Assembly (NCBI RefSeq): GCF_035975855.1
Contig: NZ_CP109055.1
Span: 9,548,001 to 9,612,000 of the forward strand
Length of the DNA stretch: 64,000 nucleotides
Reading direction: 5' to 3'
Origin: Streptomyces sp. NBC_01304
Lineage (GTDB): Bacteria > Actinomycetota > Actinomycetes > Streptomycetales > Streptomycetaceae
Shown here: piece by piece, positions 25,878 through 35,672 of the stretch
Numbering within the stretch: the stretch's first letter is position 1
Layout of the letters: every line of letters starts with the position of its first letter
Made by a program: the position numbers and the translations under genes
Notes under the pieces: model-generated
Told to the model about the DNA's origin: nothing
Databases searched by the model: none
Seen by the model: the letters and a program-made list of their open reading frames with translations, nothing else

Positions 25878-28800
25878 ATGGTGGATATCGGACACTGTCG
25901 CGAGCGCCGGGGGAGGTCGCGACCTCCCCGGCTCACTGCGGCACTCGGACTGGTCACGGCCATGACCATGGGTCTGTCCCTCGTCACGGCGCAGTCCGCC
26001 ACGGCGGAAGTGATCGCCAACGAGCCCTTCACCGGTCCCACGGTCGACCAGACCAAGTGGTACGGCGGGCCCTACAAGGAGGGCGACCCCACCGGTTGGG
26101 CCTGTCTGACGGCGTCGACCGCCACTCCCAAGCCGCTCGAGGGCTGCCAGGAGAAGGTCGGCGACAAGCCGGGGCAGGGCGCACTGCGGCTGACGTCGAA
26201 CAAGAAGCTGCAAAACGGCTACGCCATCTCGAAGAACCCGATCACGACCCGGAGCGGCACGAAGTTCAGCATCGACTTCGGCATCTACGACCCGATGGAG
26301 CCCGGGGACCCGGCCGACGGCATCGCGCTGATGCTGCTCGACGGCGCTGCCGAAATGCCGACGAAGTCCGGCAAGAACGGCTCGGGTCTCGGCTACGTCG
26401 GCATCGAGGGCGGCTATCTCGGTATCGGCCTCGACGTCTACGGCAACTTCACGGACTCCCACAACGACGCGGGTGCCGTGGGTGGCCTGTCGGAACGTAC
26501 GGGCAACTCGATCACGATCCGTGGCGCGTCCAGCGTGAAGAACCCGATGGTCGCGACGTACAAGTCGGGCCGAAAGCTGGCCGCTCCGGGCGCCACCAAC
26601 CGCGCCGAGGCGCGGCGTACCGCCATCGTGGAGCTGTCCAGCGAGGGCGTCGTCACGGTCCACATCGACTTCCACGACGGCACTGAGCCGCGCGAGGTCA
26701 TCGAGCCCGTCGACCTCGACGAGATCAAGGGCCAGCCGAAGGTCCCCGACACCCTCCGGATCGGTGTCGCGGCCTCGACCGGCGACTCCACCGCGGTCCA
26801 CGAGCTGTGGAACGGCAAGGTCGAGACGATCGAGCCGAACCTCGTCACGAAGGTCGTGCCCACGGGCCCGGTCAAGGCGGGCGAGCCGGCCGAGTTCGAG
26901 ATGACCACCAGCAACGCCAAGGCCGCCGGTCCCACGCACGGCGACATCGTCACCACCCAGACCTTCCCCGAGGGCATCAAGCCGGTCTCCGCCTCCGGCG
27001 ACGGCTGGGACTGCTCCGTGGCGGGCCAGACGGTCACCTGCAAGCGACCCGGCTCCGGCCCCGACGCCCTCAAGCCGGGCGACGCCAAGCCGCCGGTCCT
27101 GGTGAAGACCGAGGTCGCCAAGGACGCCAAGGGCGACAAGGAGATCACCTCCGGGGCGACCACCCCGGGCGAGTCCGACCCGAAGCCGGAGACCAGCCCG
27201 GTCAGCGTCACCCCGGTCAAGGGCCCGGACCTGACGGTCACCACCAAGCCCAAGGGCGACGTGACCGCCGGTGAGCCCGCCGAGTACCAGATCGACGTGG
27301 CCAACAAGCCGGAGGCCGGACCGACCGACGGCGAGGTGAAGGTCGTCCGCACCTTCCCCGAGGGCATCAAGCCCACCGAGGCGGCCGGCGAAGGCTGGGA
27401 CTGCAAGATCGACGGCCAGACCGTCACCTGCACCCGCCCCGGCACCGGCGACGACGTACTGGACCCGGGCAAGAACTACCCGCCGATCAACGTCAAGACC
27501 GACGTCGACGACGACGCGTCCGGCGACCTGGACGGCACCACCCAGGTGACCACGCCCAGCGCGCCCAACACCACCCCGGTCAAGGACACCACCAAGGTCA
27601 ACCCGGCCGCCAAGGACCCGAACCTGTCCGTGGTCACCGAGCCGGTCGGTGACGTGGTCGCCGGCAAGCCCGCCAAGTGGGCCATCGGCGTGGGCAACGC
27701 GCCCGACGCGGGCCCGACCACCGGCGAGGTGAAGGTCGTCCGCACCTTCCCCGAGGGCGTCAAGCCCGTGGCCGCCAACGGTGACGGCTGGGACTGCAAG
27801 ATCGACGGCCAGACCGTCACCTGCACCCGCCCCGGCACCGGCGACGACGCGCTGCAGCCCGGCAAGAACTACCCGCCGATCAACGTCGACACCGAGGTCG
27901 ACAAGGGCGCCAAGGGCGACCTGACCGGCACCACCGAGGCCGGCACGCCGGGCCAGGACACCAAGCCGCCGGTCAAGGACACCGTCTCGGTGATCCCGGC
28001 CTCGGCCAAGGAGCCCGACCTGTCCGTGGTGACCAAGCCGGTCGGCGATGTGGTCGCGGGCAAGCCCGCCGAGTTCAACATCGACGTCAGCAACGCGCCC
28101 GACGCGGGCCCGACGCACGACTCGGTCAAGGTCGTCCGTACCTTCCCCGAGGGTGTCGTGCCGAAGGTCGCCCAGGGCGCCGGCTGGGACTGCAAGATCG
28201 ACGGCCAGACCGTCACCTGCACCCGCCCCGGCACCGGTGACGACGCGCTGCAGCCCGGCAAGCAGTACCCGCCCATCAAGGTGACCACCGCGGTCGGCAA
28301 CGACGTGTCGGGCACGGTCGAAGGCACCACGGGCGTGGGCACCAAGGGCGACCCGGACGGCGACAAGACCGTCAAGGACTCCGTCGACGTCAAGGCCGGC
28401 GGCGACGGCACCGCGGGCGCCGGGGTGAGCTGCTACGGCGGCATGGCCCGGATCAGCATGAAGCCGGGTCTCGGCATCGGTGACAAGACGCAGTCCTTCA
28501 CCGGCGCGGGCACCAGCTCCGGCTGTACGTCCAGCGACTCCAAGCTGGCGCCGGCCTCGGTCCAGGTCTCGTTCAACGGCATCGGCAAGGGGTCCTGTGT
28601 CCCCGCGCTCGGTATCCCGAACGCGACGATGACCGGCGTCATGCGCTGGTACGTCAACGGCAAGATCCTCACCTCCAAGGTCGAGGGCACCTCGAAGCTC
28701 ACGCTGTCCGGCGCGAACTTCGAGGGTGTCGTGACCGACGGCGCGTACAAGGGCAACAAGGTGCACGCCACGGCCGACTGGGACATCGCCGCGAACATCA

Positions 28801-28883
28801 TCCCGGGCGCCGCGCACTGCCTCCTCGGCGGTTACACGGACGCCACCGGCACCTGGAACAGCGTGACGGTGGACGTGGGCTGA
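25878..28883 (+). CDS. Large secreted multidomain protein with four DUF11-like repeats
   Basis: The 1,001-residue protein has a signal peptide (TAALGLVTAMTMGLSLVTAQ, cleavage near ATA-E). An N-terminal lectin/laminin-G-like beta-sandwich (about residues 35-315, with GIALMLLDGAAEM and GYVGIEGGYLGIGLDVYGNF) is followed by four repeats of about 130 residues (317-840) and a C-terminal four-cysteine domain homologous to the adjacent small secreted protein. Each repeat has the DUF11-like pattern AGEPAE, TFPEG, GWDC, TVTC, with two cysteines. No sortase signal or membrane anchor is seen, so it is released or held by binding. The start ATG has GGAGGAGG upstream. It resembles surface or matrix adhesins, but the function is not known. 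Confidence 0.88.
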   Translation: MVDIGHCRERRGRSRPPRLTAALGLVTAMTMGLSLVTAQSATAEVIANEPFTGPTVDQTKWYGGPYKEGDPTGWACLTASTATPKPLEGCQEKVGDKPGQGALRLTSNKKLQNGYAISKNPITTRSGTKFSIDFGIYDPMEPGDPADGIALMLLDGAAEMPTKSGKNGSGLGYVGIEGGYLGIGLDVYGNFTDSHNDAGAVGGLSERTGNSITIRGASSVKNPMVATYKSGRKLAAPGATNRAEARRTAIVELSSEGVVTVHIDFHDGTEPREVIEPVDLDEIKGQPKVPDTLRIGVAASTGDSTAVHELWNGKVETIEPNLVTKVVPTGPVKAGEPAEFEMTTSNAKAAGPTHGDIVTTQTFPEGIKPVSASGDGWDCSVAGQTVTCKRPGSGPDALKPGDAKPPVLVKTEVAKDAKGDKEITSGATTPGESDPKPETSPVSVTPVKGPDLTVTTKPKGDVTAGEPAEYQIDVANKPEAGPTDGEVKVVRTFPEGIKPTEAAGEGWDCKIDGQTVTCTRPGTGDDVLDPGKNYPPINVKTDVDDDASGDLDGTTQVTTPSAPNTTPVKDTTKVNPAAKDPNLSVVTEPVGDVVAGKPAKWAIGVGNAPDAGPTTGEVKVVRTFPEGVKPVAANGDGWDCKIDGQTVTCTRPGTGDDALQPGKNYPPINVDTEVDKGAKGDLTGTTEAGTPGQDTKPPVKDTVSVIPASAKEPDLSVVTKPVGDVVAGKPAEFNIDVSNAPDAGPTHDSVKVVRTFPEGVVPKVAQGAGWDCKIDGQTVTCTRPGTGDDALQPGKQYPPIKVTTAVGNDVSGTVEGTTGVGTKGDPDGDKTVKDSVDVKAGGDGTAGAGVSCYGGMARISMKPGLGIGDKTQSFTGAGTSSGCTSSDSKLAPASVQVSFNGIGKGSCVPALGIPNATMTGVMRWYVNGKILTSKVEGTSKLTLSGANFEGVVTDGAYKGNKVHATADWDIAANIIPGAAHCLLGGYTDATGTWNSVTVDVG
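26838..28390 (+). repeat. Four tandem repeats inside the secreted protein gene
   Basis: The coding sequence repeats with a period of about 390-396 bases. The landmark GGCTGGGACTGC occurs at 27003 (variant), 27393, 27786 and 28182. The last three copies are almost identical over some 60 bases after this landmark, which suggests recent copying or gene conversion at DNA level. Confidence 0.85.
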
Positions 28884-28917
28884 CCCTGAGTCCGCACACC
28901 GCGGACACCTCGTGAAA

Positions 28918-28953
28918 GCACCGCCGGGACCTCTTCCTGAGGCCCGGCGGTGC
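28918..28953 (+). terminator. Terminator of the large secreted-protein gene
   Basis: GCACCGCCGGG and CCTC pair with GAGG and CCCGGCGGTGC in a nearly perfect stem around TTCCT. It begins 35 bases after the stop codon. Confidence 0.85.
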
Positions 28954-29387
28954 CACGTCACGGGCGGCCCCGCGGCGGCCGGAGCAGCATGTGGCTCCAC
29001 GCGGGACCTCCTGCATATGGGTGTGGTGCTACATGTGCGCCTTCAGCACTACACCCACGCCACCGACGTGTGATGAGGCGTGAAACTGCGCTGGGCCCAA
29101 GCAGTACCAGCACCGCGCCCCCGCTTCGCCGATCCTGCCTCTTTGCCAGTACCACATTCGTGCCGCAACCTCCGGCAGTGCAGTTCTGTTCACCGGATTC
29201 TCCAGAATTGGAGTGCTGCGCTGCCTGAGCAGGGCGACTGTGTCACGGCAGACCCTGTCTTGACGGCGGTCGCGCATTGACGGCTCTTGCCGTTGATAAG
29301 GGTGGTGGACGAGCAATGCTCAGGACTTGTGGATCGGCTCCTCTGGAGGACGCACGAAGGGCGTACCTTCCCGAGTGAGTGATCGTC
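28954..29387. other. Intergenic stretch before the IS256 element
   Basis: No gene is recognised in this 430-base stretch. The end of it (29362-29377) pairs with 29422-29437 inside the element to form a long hairpin directly before the transposase start codon. Confidence 0.45.
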
Positions 29388-29437
29388 AAGTCACCGAGTA
29401 GGCCCGCGCTGCGAACCCGGGTCGGGAAGGCACGCCC
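29362..29437. repeat. Inverted repeat abutting the IS256 transposase start
   Basis: GGGCGTACCTTCCCGA (29362-29377) pairs with TCGGGAAGGCACGCCC (29422-29437) with one mismatch; the second arm ends directly before the GTG start. It may hide the start in read-through RNA. Confidence 0.7.
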
Positions 29438-30717
29438 GTGCTCAGCGTAGTCAACGAAGACGGCACCACCGAGGCCGGTTCCCTGATTGACGAGATCGTC
29501 CGGGAGGGCGCGAGGCGGATGCTAGCCGCCGCACTGGAGGCGGAAGTTGACCAGTGCATAGCCGAGCTCGCCGGGCAGCGGGACGAGGCCGGTCGCCGAC
29601 TGATGGTCCGTAACGGCCGGCACCGTCCCCGAACGGTGACCACAGCCGCTGGGCCCGTCGAGGTCGCCGCCCCGCGTGTGAACGACAAGCGCGTCGACGA
29701 GGCCACCGGTGAGCGCAAGCGGTTCTCCTCGAAGATCCTCCCGCCGTGGTGCCGGAAGTCCCCGAAGATCAGCGAGGTCCTGCCGCTGCTCTACCTCCAC
29801 GGCCTGTCCTCCGGCGACTTCGTGCCCGCAATGGAACAGTTCCTGGGTTCTTCGGCCGGCCTGTCGCCAGCCACCGTGACGCGGCTGACGAAGCAGTGGA
29901 CCGCTGACCACGCCGAGTTCCAGCGCCGTGACCTGGCCGAATCCGACTACGTCTACGTCTGGGCCGACGGCGTCCACCCCAAGATTCGCCTGTCCGAGAC
30001 GCACTCCTGCCTCCTGGTCCTGATGGGCGTCCGCGTCGACGGCACCAAGGAACTGATCGCGATCGCCGAGGGGTTGCGCGAGTCCACCGAGTCCTGGGCC
30101 GACCTGCTGCGGGACTCCCGCCGACGCGGCATGCGCGACCCGATGCTCATGGTCGGTGACGGCGCGATGGGCCTGTGGCGGGCACTGGCGGAGGTGTTTC
30201 CGCAGGCCAGGCACCAGAGGTGTTGGGTTCACAGGACCCGCAATGTCATGAACGCGTTGCCGAGGTCCGCGCAGCCCGGCGCGAAGAAGGCTCTCCAGGA
30301 GATCTACAACGCTGAGGACCGCACGCACGCGGACAAGGCGGTCAAGGCGTTCGACAAGGCGTACGGGGCGAAGTTGCCCAAAGCCGTCAAGAAGATCACC
30401 GGCGAGGTCGACGAACTGCTGGCGTTCTACGACTTCCCCGCGGAGCATTGGGTCCATCTACGCACGACAAATCCGATTGAATCGACTTTCAGCACGGTCA
30501 AGCTTCGAACCAAGGTCACCCGCGGGGCCGGCAGCCCGGCCGCTGCCCTCGCGATGGTCTTCAAGCTCGTCGAGTCCGGCCAGGCCCGATGGCGCGCGGT
30601 CAACGCGCCTCACCTGGTCTACCTGGTCCGTGTCGGAGCCCGCTTCGAGAAGGGAGTCCTCGTCGAGCGCGAGGAAGTCTCAGCAGCCTGAGCTACGTCA
30701 TGATCAGAGGACTTGAC
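29388..30717 (+). mobile_element. IS256-family element
   Basis: GTCAAGTC at 29388-29395 and its complement GACTTGAC at 30710-30717 are the best candidate terminal repeats and give 1,330 bp, normal for IS256 elements. No matching target duplication is visible outside, so the boundaries remain tentative. The single gene is intact. Confidence 0.6.
29438..30691 (+). CDS. IS256-family (Mutator-type) transposase
   Basis: The 417-residue transposase has the family's DDE residues in YVWADGVHPKIR, MVGDGAMGLW and NPIESTFSTVKLRT, and the motif HQRCWVHRTRNVMNALP. It starts at GTG 29438 immediately after a 16-base inverted repeat arm, so its ribosome site is likely to be occluded when transcription reads in from outside. 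No frameshift is seen, and the gene should be active. Confidence 0.95.
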   Translation: MLSVVNEDGTTEAGSLIDEIVREGARRMLAAALEAEVDQCIAELAGQRDEAGRRLMVRNGRHRPRTVTTAAGPVEVAAPRVNDKRVDEATGERKRFSSKILPPWCRKSPKISEVLPLLYLHGLSSGDFVPAMEQFLGSSAGLSPATVTRLTKQWTADHAEFQRRDLAESDYVYVWADGVHPKIRLSETHSCLLVLMGVRVDGTKELIAIAEGLRESTESWADLLRDSRRRGMRDPMLMVGDGAMGLWRALAEVFPQARHQRCWVHRTRNVMNALPRSAQPGAKKALQEIYNAEDRTHADKAVKAFDKAYGAKLPKAVKKITGEVDELLAFYDFPAEHWVHLRTTNPIESTFSTVKLRTKVTRGAGSPAAALAMVFKLVESGQARWRAVNAPHLVYLVRVGARFEKGVLVEREEVSAA

Positions 30718-30739
30718 ACCTGCACGTGCATGGCTGGCC

Positions 30740-31690
30740 TCATACGGATGGTCGACCGCGCCCGAGCAGTCCGCTCACCTCGCCGGCGAGGGCGACCGAG
30801 GCATCGATCTCGACTTTGCGGATCGAGACGCTCTCTACGAGGAAGCCGAACGGCATGCCGAGCCTGCGGCAGAAGGCGACCAGGTCACGGGCGTTGGCCA
30901 AGCAGTGCTCGTACGACTCGGCCAGGGTGTCGTCGGCATGGAGCAGCGAGTTCTCAATCCAGCGTGGCACGTCGACTCCGAGCCATTTGAGGAACGTCAG
31001 CGTCTTCACCGAGCCGCATACCGAGAGCGTGAACACGACGGGCCTGGGTGCGAGCCGCCGCTCGCGGCAGGCGTAGTAGTAGTCGGAGACCATGCTCTTC
31101 ACCGCGTCAGCGTTGTAGACGACCTGCGAGATGAAGTACGCGCATCCCGCCTCCTGCTTGGCGAGCAGCCGCAGATGCTCGTCGGGCCGCTCGGTGATGG
31201 CGACGCCGCCGAGCAGCAGCTCCGGGCGGACGTCGCGGCGCAGGGCCTGCGCCTCGGACAGGCGGGTCCGCACCGTCTTGTCTTTCGAGGCCGCACCGAC
31301 GAAGACGCTGAGCACTCGGTCCGTGTCGGCCATCTGCAGCCAAGTCCGCAGCTCCGCCTCGGGGTACTTGCCGACGCACCGGTAGATAACCGCAGGGCGG
31401 TTCCACTCGCCGAGGTATTCCGCGTGGTAGGTGGCGGGGTCCATGGTCGGCAGGTACGGAAACGGCCGCTCCGCGGGATTGCGGTCGCTCTCGTCGTCGA
31501 TGTCGTAGAGCGCCAGACCGTCCAGGTCGAGGAAGTCCAACCGTGCCAACGTGGCCGCGGTGATCTCCCGTATCCGCTCGGGAGCGGTGCTCAGACGCGG
31601 CGGCGTGATGCCGAACAGCAGGATGCCGCTCTCGGCGTCGGCGTTGGTCACCAGCGTCCGGAGAGCCGTGCTGTCTCTGTGGTCGATCAT
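30740..31690 (-). CDS. Methylenetetrahydrofolate reductase-like protein
   Basis: The 316-residue protein resembles the MTHFR/MetF family TIM barrel (start ESGILLFGITPPRLSTAP, then LDFLDLDGLALYDIDDESDR, GGVAITERPDEHLRLLAKQEAGCAYFISQVVYNAD). True MetF reduces 5,10-methylene-THF with FAD. This divergent branch (noted in actinomycetes with GILLFG-type starts) is not certain to use the same substrate. It is convergent with the IS256 transposase gene, whose element ends 22 bases beyond its stop, so the last few residues may have been altered by insertion. No methionine or folate gene is nearby. Confidence 0.75.
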   Translation of the reverse strand: MIDHRDSTALRTLVTNADAESGILLFGITPPRLSTAPERIREITAATLARLDFLDLDGLALYDIDDESDRNPAERPFPYLPTMDPATYHAEYLGEWNRPAVIYRCVGKYPEAELRTWLQMADTDRVLSVFVGAASKDKTVRTRLSEAQALRRDVRPELLLGGVAITERPDEHLRLLAKQEAGCAYFISQVVYNADAVKSMVSDYYYACRERRLAPRPVVFTLSVCGSVKTLTFLKWLGVDVPRWIENSLLHADDTLAESYEHCLANARDLVAFCRRLGMPFGFLVESVSIRKVEIDASVALAGEVSGLLGRGRPSV

Positions 31691-31708
31691 GTCGCGGAAG
31701 CTACCAGC

Positions 31709-33915
31709 TCATTCACCAGGCAGCAGGCGAACGCCGCTCTGTGAGACCGGATTCGACCGCTCTTGCCCGAGGGAACCAAAACAAGGCTCCGATGGAACGA
31801 CCGCGTTGATCAGATCCACAGGATTTGACAATAACTCGTGGTGGGACTGACCGTCGCTGGTGGTGCCCAGGCGCCACTGGCGGTCAGCCCCACGGCCGCA
31901 GGGCATCTGCAGGAGTCCGGTACCAGGCCTGGCGGAGGCGTTCGGGACGGCCAGGCACTGCCGAGAGGCGCTGTTGACCAACTGCTGAGTGCCGCCTGAT
32001 GCTGCGGTCAAACTCCACTGCTGGGTAGCGGTGGTCCTGCACGGGGCAAGAGTGACGGCGCCACGCGGAGCGCCGGCCGTTAGGCACTGCCCAGTGGCTG
32101 CGTTGGCCAACTGCTGGCCCTGGCTGTACACGGCGATGCGGGACCAGTCTGTAGGGGCCTTGGGCAGTTTGAGTGCGGCAATGCCCTGCCGAGTTCCCGA
32201 ATCGGGACGAAGCCCCCAGGCTGTGAAGTACCCGGTGAGGTCACGACCCGCCGCCTTGCTCGCCTGAACCATGAAAAGGCGCTTACGGGCGGCGTTACTA
32301 CCTGCCGCCTGCGGGGTAGTCGGCCGAGACACGGCGTGCAGACGGTGGTAGAACGCATCACCGAACAGCAGGCGCAGCTGTTCCAGCATGGTGAACCGGC
32401 CGAAGTGGTATTCGCTGCCTTGCATCTCGTCGCCGCCCGCGTCGTCCCAGTCGCGCTGAGTGTAGGGGAGAGACAGATAGGCGAGCGCGTTCTGCCACTC
32501 CTCTGGGGTCGCGTGCTCGTTTTGAGTTCCGGGCAGCCGGCGGTCCGCTGCGAGGGCATAGATATTGACGGTGAGCTCTTGCATCGCGTCCCAGCTCCAC
32601 TTGGCCATCTGCCGCTGGTGGCCCATCTCGTGCCACATACCCCAGGATGTATTGAGGCCCTTCGCGGTCAGCAAGGCCTCGCTGCTCCAGTTGGTCGGCC
32701 AGGCAACCCGGTGGTCACCGGCGTTGGCGCTGCCGTTCGCCCGGTACTCCACGATCTGCTGTCGCAACGGACTGGAGGGGACGGCGCCCGCCGCGTTGTT
32801 GCCCACGCCGCCGATCGCATCCTCTGCCTCACTGAGTGCGTCGTAGGTCTTGAGCAGTTCGTCCTGGCTGGCCCCGACATGTTTGAGGGCGGTCTTCCGG
32901 GTCACGGTCAGGAAGACCCGGCCGCTCTCCAACTGGGCGTACGGGCTCGCGCTGGCCGCCAGCATGGCGCGCCACTGCTCGTTGGTGGTCTCACCGAGCA
33001 CGTAGTACGGAATGGGATGGGCGGCCTCGCCCAAGGTCACCGTCACCGGGTGTCGGTGAGCCGAGGGCCTGTCGTCGGCGTACCCGAGGTTGATGGGGCC
33101 GCCAGCGTAGTCACTGATGATGTTCGTACCGGACTCGAGGTCGTATGTCCTTGGGGCTGGAAGGTCCTTCCCTGTGCGGGTGTCGATGAGACCAGGGTTA
33201 CCAACGACCACTTGAGGAGCAGGGGTGCCGTCAGCGTAAGGCGCCACGTCGATCCTCAAGTCCTGGTTGGGATTGAGATAAAAGCCGGTCGGTCGGTAGT
33301 CGGGCCACTCCTGATCGCGGCCAAGCCGATTGCGCTCGGCCTCGGACGAGGGCAGCGGCTGCCAGGTCCGGGCCGGCTCTGTGGGAAGGACGTCTCATCC
33401 GGGGCCGCGTAGGCGGCCGCTTGTTCGATCTTCCACCGCTTGGCCAGATGAGCACTGTCAGAGACCTCGCCGTTGACGTACGAAGTCATGTTCATACCGA
33501 ACGTGATCTGCGGTTCCGTGTAGTCCTTGCTGACCTGGAAAGTGGGCAACGCATAGTCGTACGGTCCCTTGCCGGGCTTCACCCCTGCATGCTCGCAGCG
33601 CAGCAGGCCTGGCTCCGGCTCGGAGCAGGGACCGGCGCTGGTGGCGAGCAGGGACAGGCCCTCGGGCATCCATCCCTCAGCGACGATCCGATCTGCGGTC
33701 GCAGGACCATCGTTGAAGAAGTTGTACGCCACGGTGAGCTTCTGGCCCGGCAGCGCGAAGCCCGAACCCACGTAGTCCTTGTTCTCTTCGAGACGGACCT
33801 TCGCCGGGTCCGTGTCAAGCCGGGCTGGAGCTGCGGCCGTGGCCAGCAGAGCGGTCAGCCCGCACAGCAGCGTGACCGCCTGTCGCTGCCTTCGATTACG
33901 GATGAGGGTGTGCAT
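31709..33915 (-). pseudogene. Secreted M60-type metallopeptidase with ricin-lectin domain, frameshifted
   Basis: From ATG 33915 (MHTLIRNRRQRQ, signal peptide) runs a DUF11-like region, then a peptidase M60 (enhancin-like) domain with the zinc motif MWHEMGHQRQ and a C-terminal ricin-type beta-trefoil (QQWSL, RQCLAV, DRQWRL). M60 proteins bind and cleave mucin-like glycoproteins. Near 33380 one C is missing from a CCC run, so the frame shifts between AAPDETSFP and the following TEPARTWQPLPS-type sequence. After this point the frame is open to the end. The last 40 residues after the lectin look foreign. Decayed gene or assembly error. Confidence 0.8.
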
Positions 33916-34162
33916 TGCCGCATCGTGAACGCCCGCCGAGCATGGCGGCCACTCGCCACGCAGAAGCGAGAGCAGTGCAGGCATGTGGATCAGCTGTCCA
34001 GCGCACACCAACCATTGGGTGTAGCTTGAGTGCATAGGGCACACCCCGGATAGAGCGCATGGTGGCTTCCACCTTGTGCCAGGGCGCGCATCAGAGCAGA
34101 AAACTATGACCAGGCGCATAATGTGACCCATTCCCGATGCCGGGCGCCCGGGCCCCGCTCTT
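33916..34162. other. Short non-coding gap
   Basis: Probable promoter region of the M60 peptidase gene plus the broken end of the IS1182 relic. No other feature seen. Confidence 0.4.
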
Positions 34163-34273
34163 TCATTCCTCGGAATTCGCCACGTCCGTAACCAGGTCGA
34201 CCCGGTTCAACTTCCGCACCGCTGCGAGGACGTGAGTCGAGTCGGCCCGAATCCGTCGGTGCCGATTGACTAG

Positions 34274-35277
34274 GTCGTTTCTGATGGCTCTTGCTGGGTG
34301 GGTGGATCAGCGTTGGGGCTGGGCATGCGTGTCGTATGGTGCGACGCCATGAATTGACTGATGCGCAGTGGCGAGTGGTTGAGCCGTTGCTGCCGGTGAA
34401 CGGCAGCCCTGGTGGGCAGTGGGCGAATCACCGCAGGGTGGTCAACGGAGTGCTGTACCGGGCCCGCACTGGGGTGCCGTGGCCCGATCTGCCCGAGCGA
34501 TACGGGCCCTGGCAGACCGTGTATGAGCGGCATCGCCGCTGGTCGGCGGACGGAACCTGGCAGCGGATCCTGGCCGAGCTGCAGATCGAGGCCGATGCGT
34601 CCGGCCCGGATGGGGCGCTGGCCCGCTCCGCGCAGAAGGGCGCTGAGTGGGCGGTGAACATCGACTCCACCTCGTGCCGGGCGCATCAGCATGCGGCGGG
34701 GGCCCGGCATCAGCCGCCGCGTGACTTCCCGCAAAAGGGGCGGAGCGCGTGTGGAGGCAGATGGGCGTGAGGCGTTGGGGCGCTCGCGGGGCGGACTGAC
34801 CTGCAAGGTCCATCTGCTGGCCGACGACCGGGCCCGCCCGCTGGTCTGGCAGACCTCGCCCGGCCAGCGGGGCGACAACCCCATGCTCGTCCCCGTGCTG
34901 GAGAGCCTGCGCATCAGGCGGAGCGGGCCGGGCCGCCCCCGCATCCGCCCAGACCGCCTGCGCGGTGACAAGGCGTACTCCAGCCGCGACACCCGCGCCT
35001 ACCTGCGGCGTCGGCACATCAAGGCGACCATCGCCCAGCCCCGTGACCAGCGCGAGCGTCGCCGCCGGCAAGGCCGGGCGGGCGGCCGTCCCCCAGCCTT
35101 CGACAAGGACCAGTACCGCCACCGCAGCGCCGTCGAGCGATGCGTGAGCAAGTGGAAGCAGTTCCGTGCGGTCGCCAGCAGGTACGACAAACGCGACTAC
35201 ATCTTCAACGGCACCCTGACCGTCGCCGCCATCGCCATCTGGCTACACGACACCGTCCAAGAGCCATCAGAAACGGC
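34274..35277 (+). mobile_element. IS5-family element with near-perfect terminal repeats
   Basis: GGTCGTTTCTGATGGCTCTTG at the left end is mirrored at the right end (35258-35277) with one mismatch. CTAG flanks both ends (34270-34273 and 35278-35281), and removing the element plus one CTAG restores the IS1182 frame (AGL-VNR). The element is about 1.0 kb with a two-frame transposase gene. Confidence 0.92.
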
Positions 35278-35281
35278 CTAG
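34336..35281 (+). CDS. IS5-family transposase made by programmed frameshifting
   Basis: The first frame (ATG 34336, MVRRHELTDAQWRVVEPLLP) runs to 34770 and carries the first catalytic Asp in NIDSTSCRAH. The second frame (from about 34730 to 35281) carries the others in RLRGDKAYSSR and SAVERCVSKWKQF. A slippery CAAAAGGGG stretch near 34731-34740 lies in the overlap, as in other IS5-family elements that fuse the two parts by ribosomal frameshifting. The second frame ends inside the right terminal repeat. The element looks active. Confidence 0.88.
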
Positions 35282-35672
35282 GCCGGCCGCCACCAGGTGG
35301 TCCACCATCACGGCCAACAGCCGATCCGCCCGGTCACCTTGGGCCATCCGAGCACGGAACTCACTGAGCACCAAGAAGTCGAAGCCGGGGTCGTCGAGAT
35401 CCATCCCGAGGCAATAGTTCCAGTCAGGACGGCAGCGAACGGCCTCGGCTGCTTGCCGATCGGTCAAGTTCTCCGCGTACTGCAGACCGAGACCATCGCC
35501 AATCGGACTGGTGAGAGCCCTTTGCGTCCGTCGGCCGGGAACCAGTCGGCGAAGTCCTCGTCTGTGAACAGCTCGTCCAGTCGGTCGCGCACCCACATAG
35601 AGCACCATGCGGAGATCAACGGTGCAGAACCGGCAGGCTTCACCTCCCCGAGTGAGCATCGCCAACATCATC

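Larger units (their letters stand above)
34163..35671 (-). pseudogene. IS1182-family transposase relic, interrupted by an IS5 element
   Basis: The N-terminal half (about 35281-35600) contains LTDRQAAEAVRCRPDWNYCL, GMDLDDPGFDFLVLSEFRAR and DHLVAAGL. It is broken by a missing base near 35490, before which FTDEDFADWFPADGRKGLSP runs in another frame. After the IS5 insertion the frame resumes as VNRHRRIRADSTHVLAAVRK and stops at 34163. The rest of the transposase is missing. It is a multiply damaged remnant. Confidence 0.8.

Noticed and set aside
26838..28390. Regular repeats considered as a CRISPR array or satellite
   Set aside because: The period is about 390 bases and each unit encodes a DUF11-like domain in one continuous frame.
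25830..29000. 1,056-codon minus-strand frame opposite the large secreted protein gene
   Set aside because: It is an antisense shadow of the GC-rich repeat gene: low-complexity Gly/Asp/Arg/Val sequence, no ribosome site and no family. The plus strand has a signal peptide, terminator and homologous domain.
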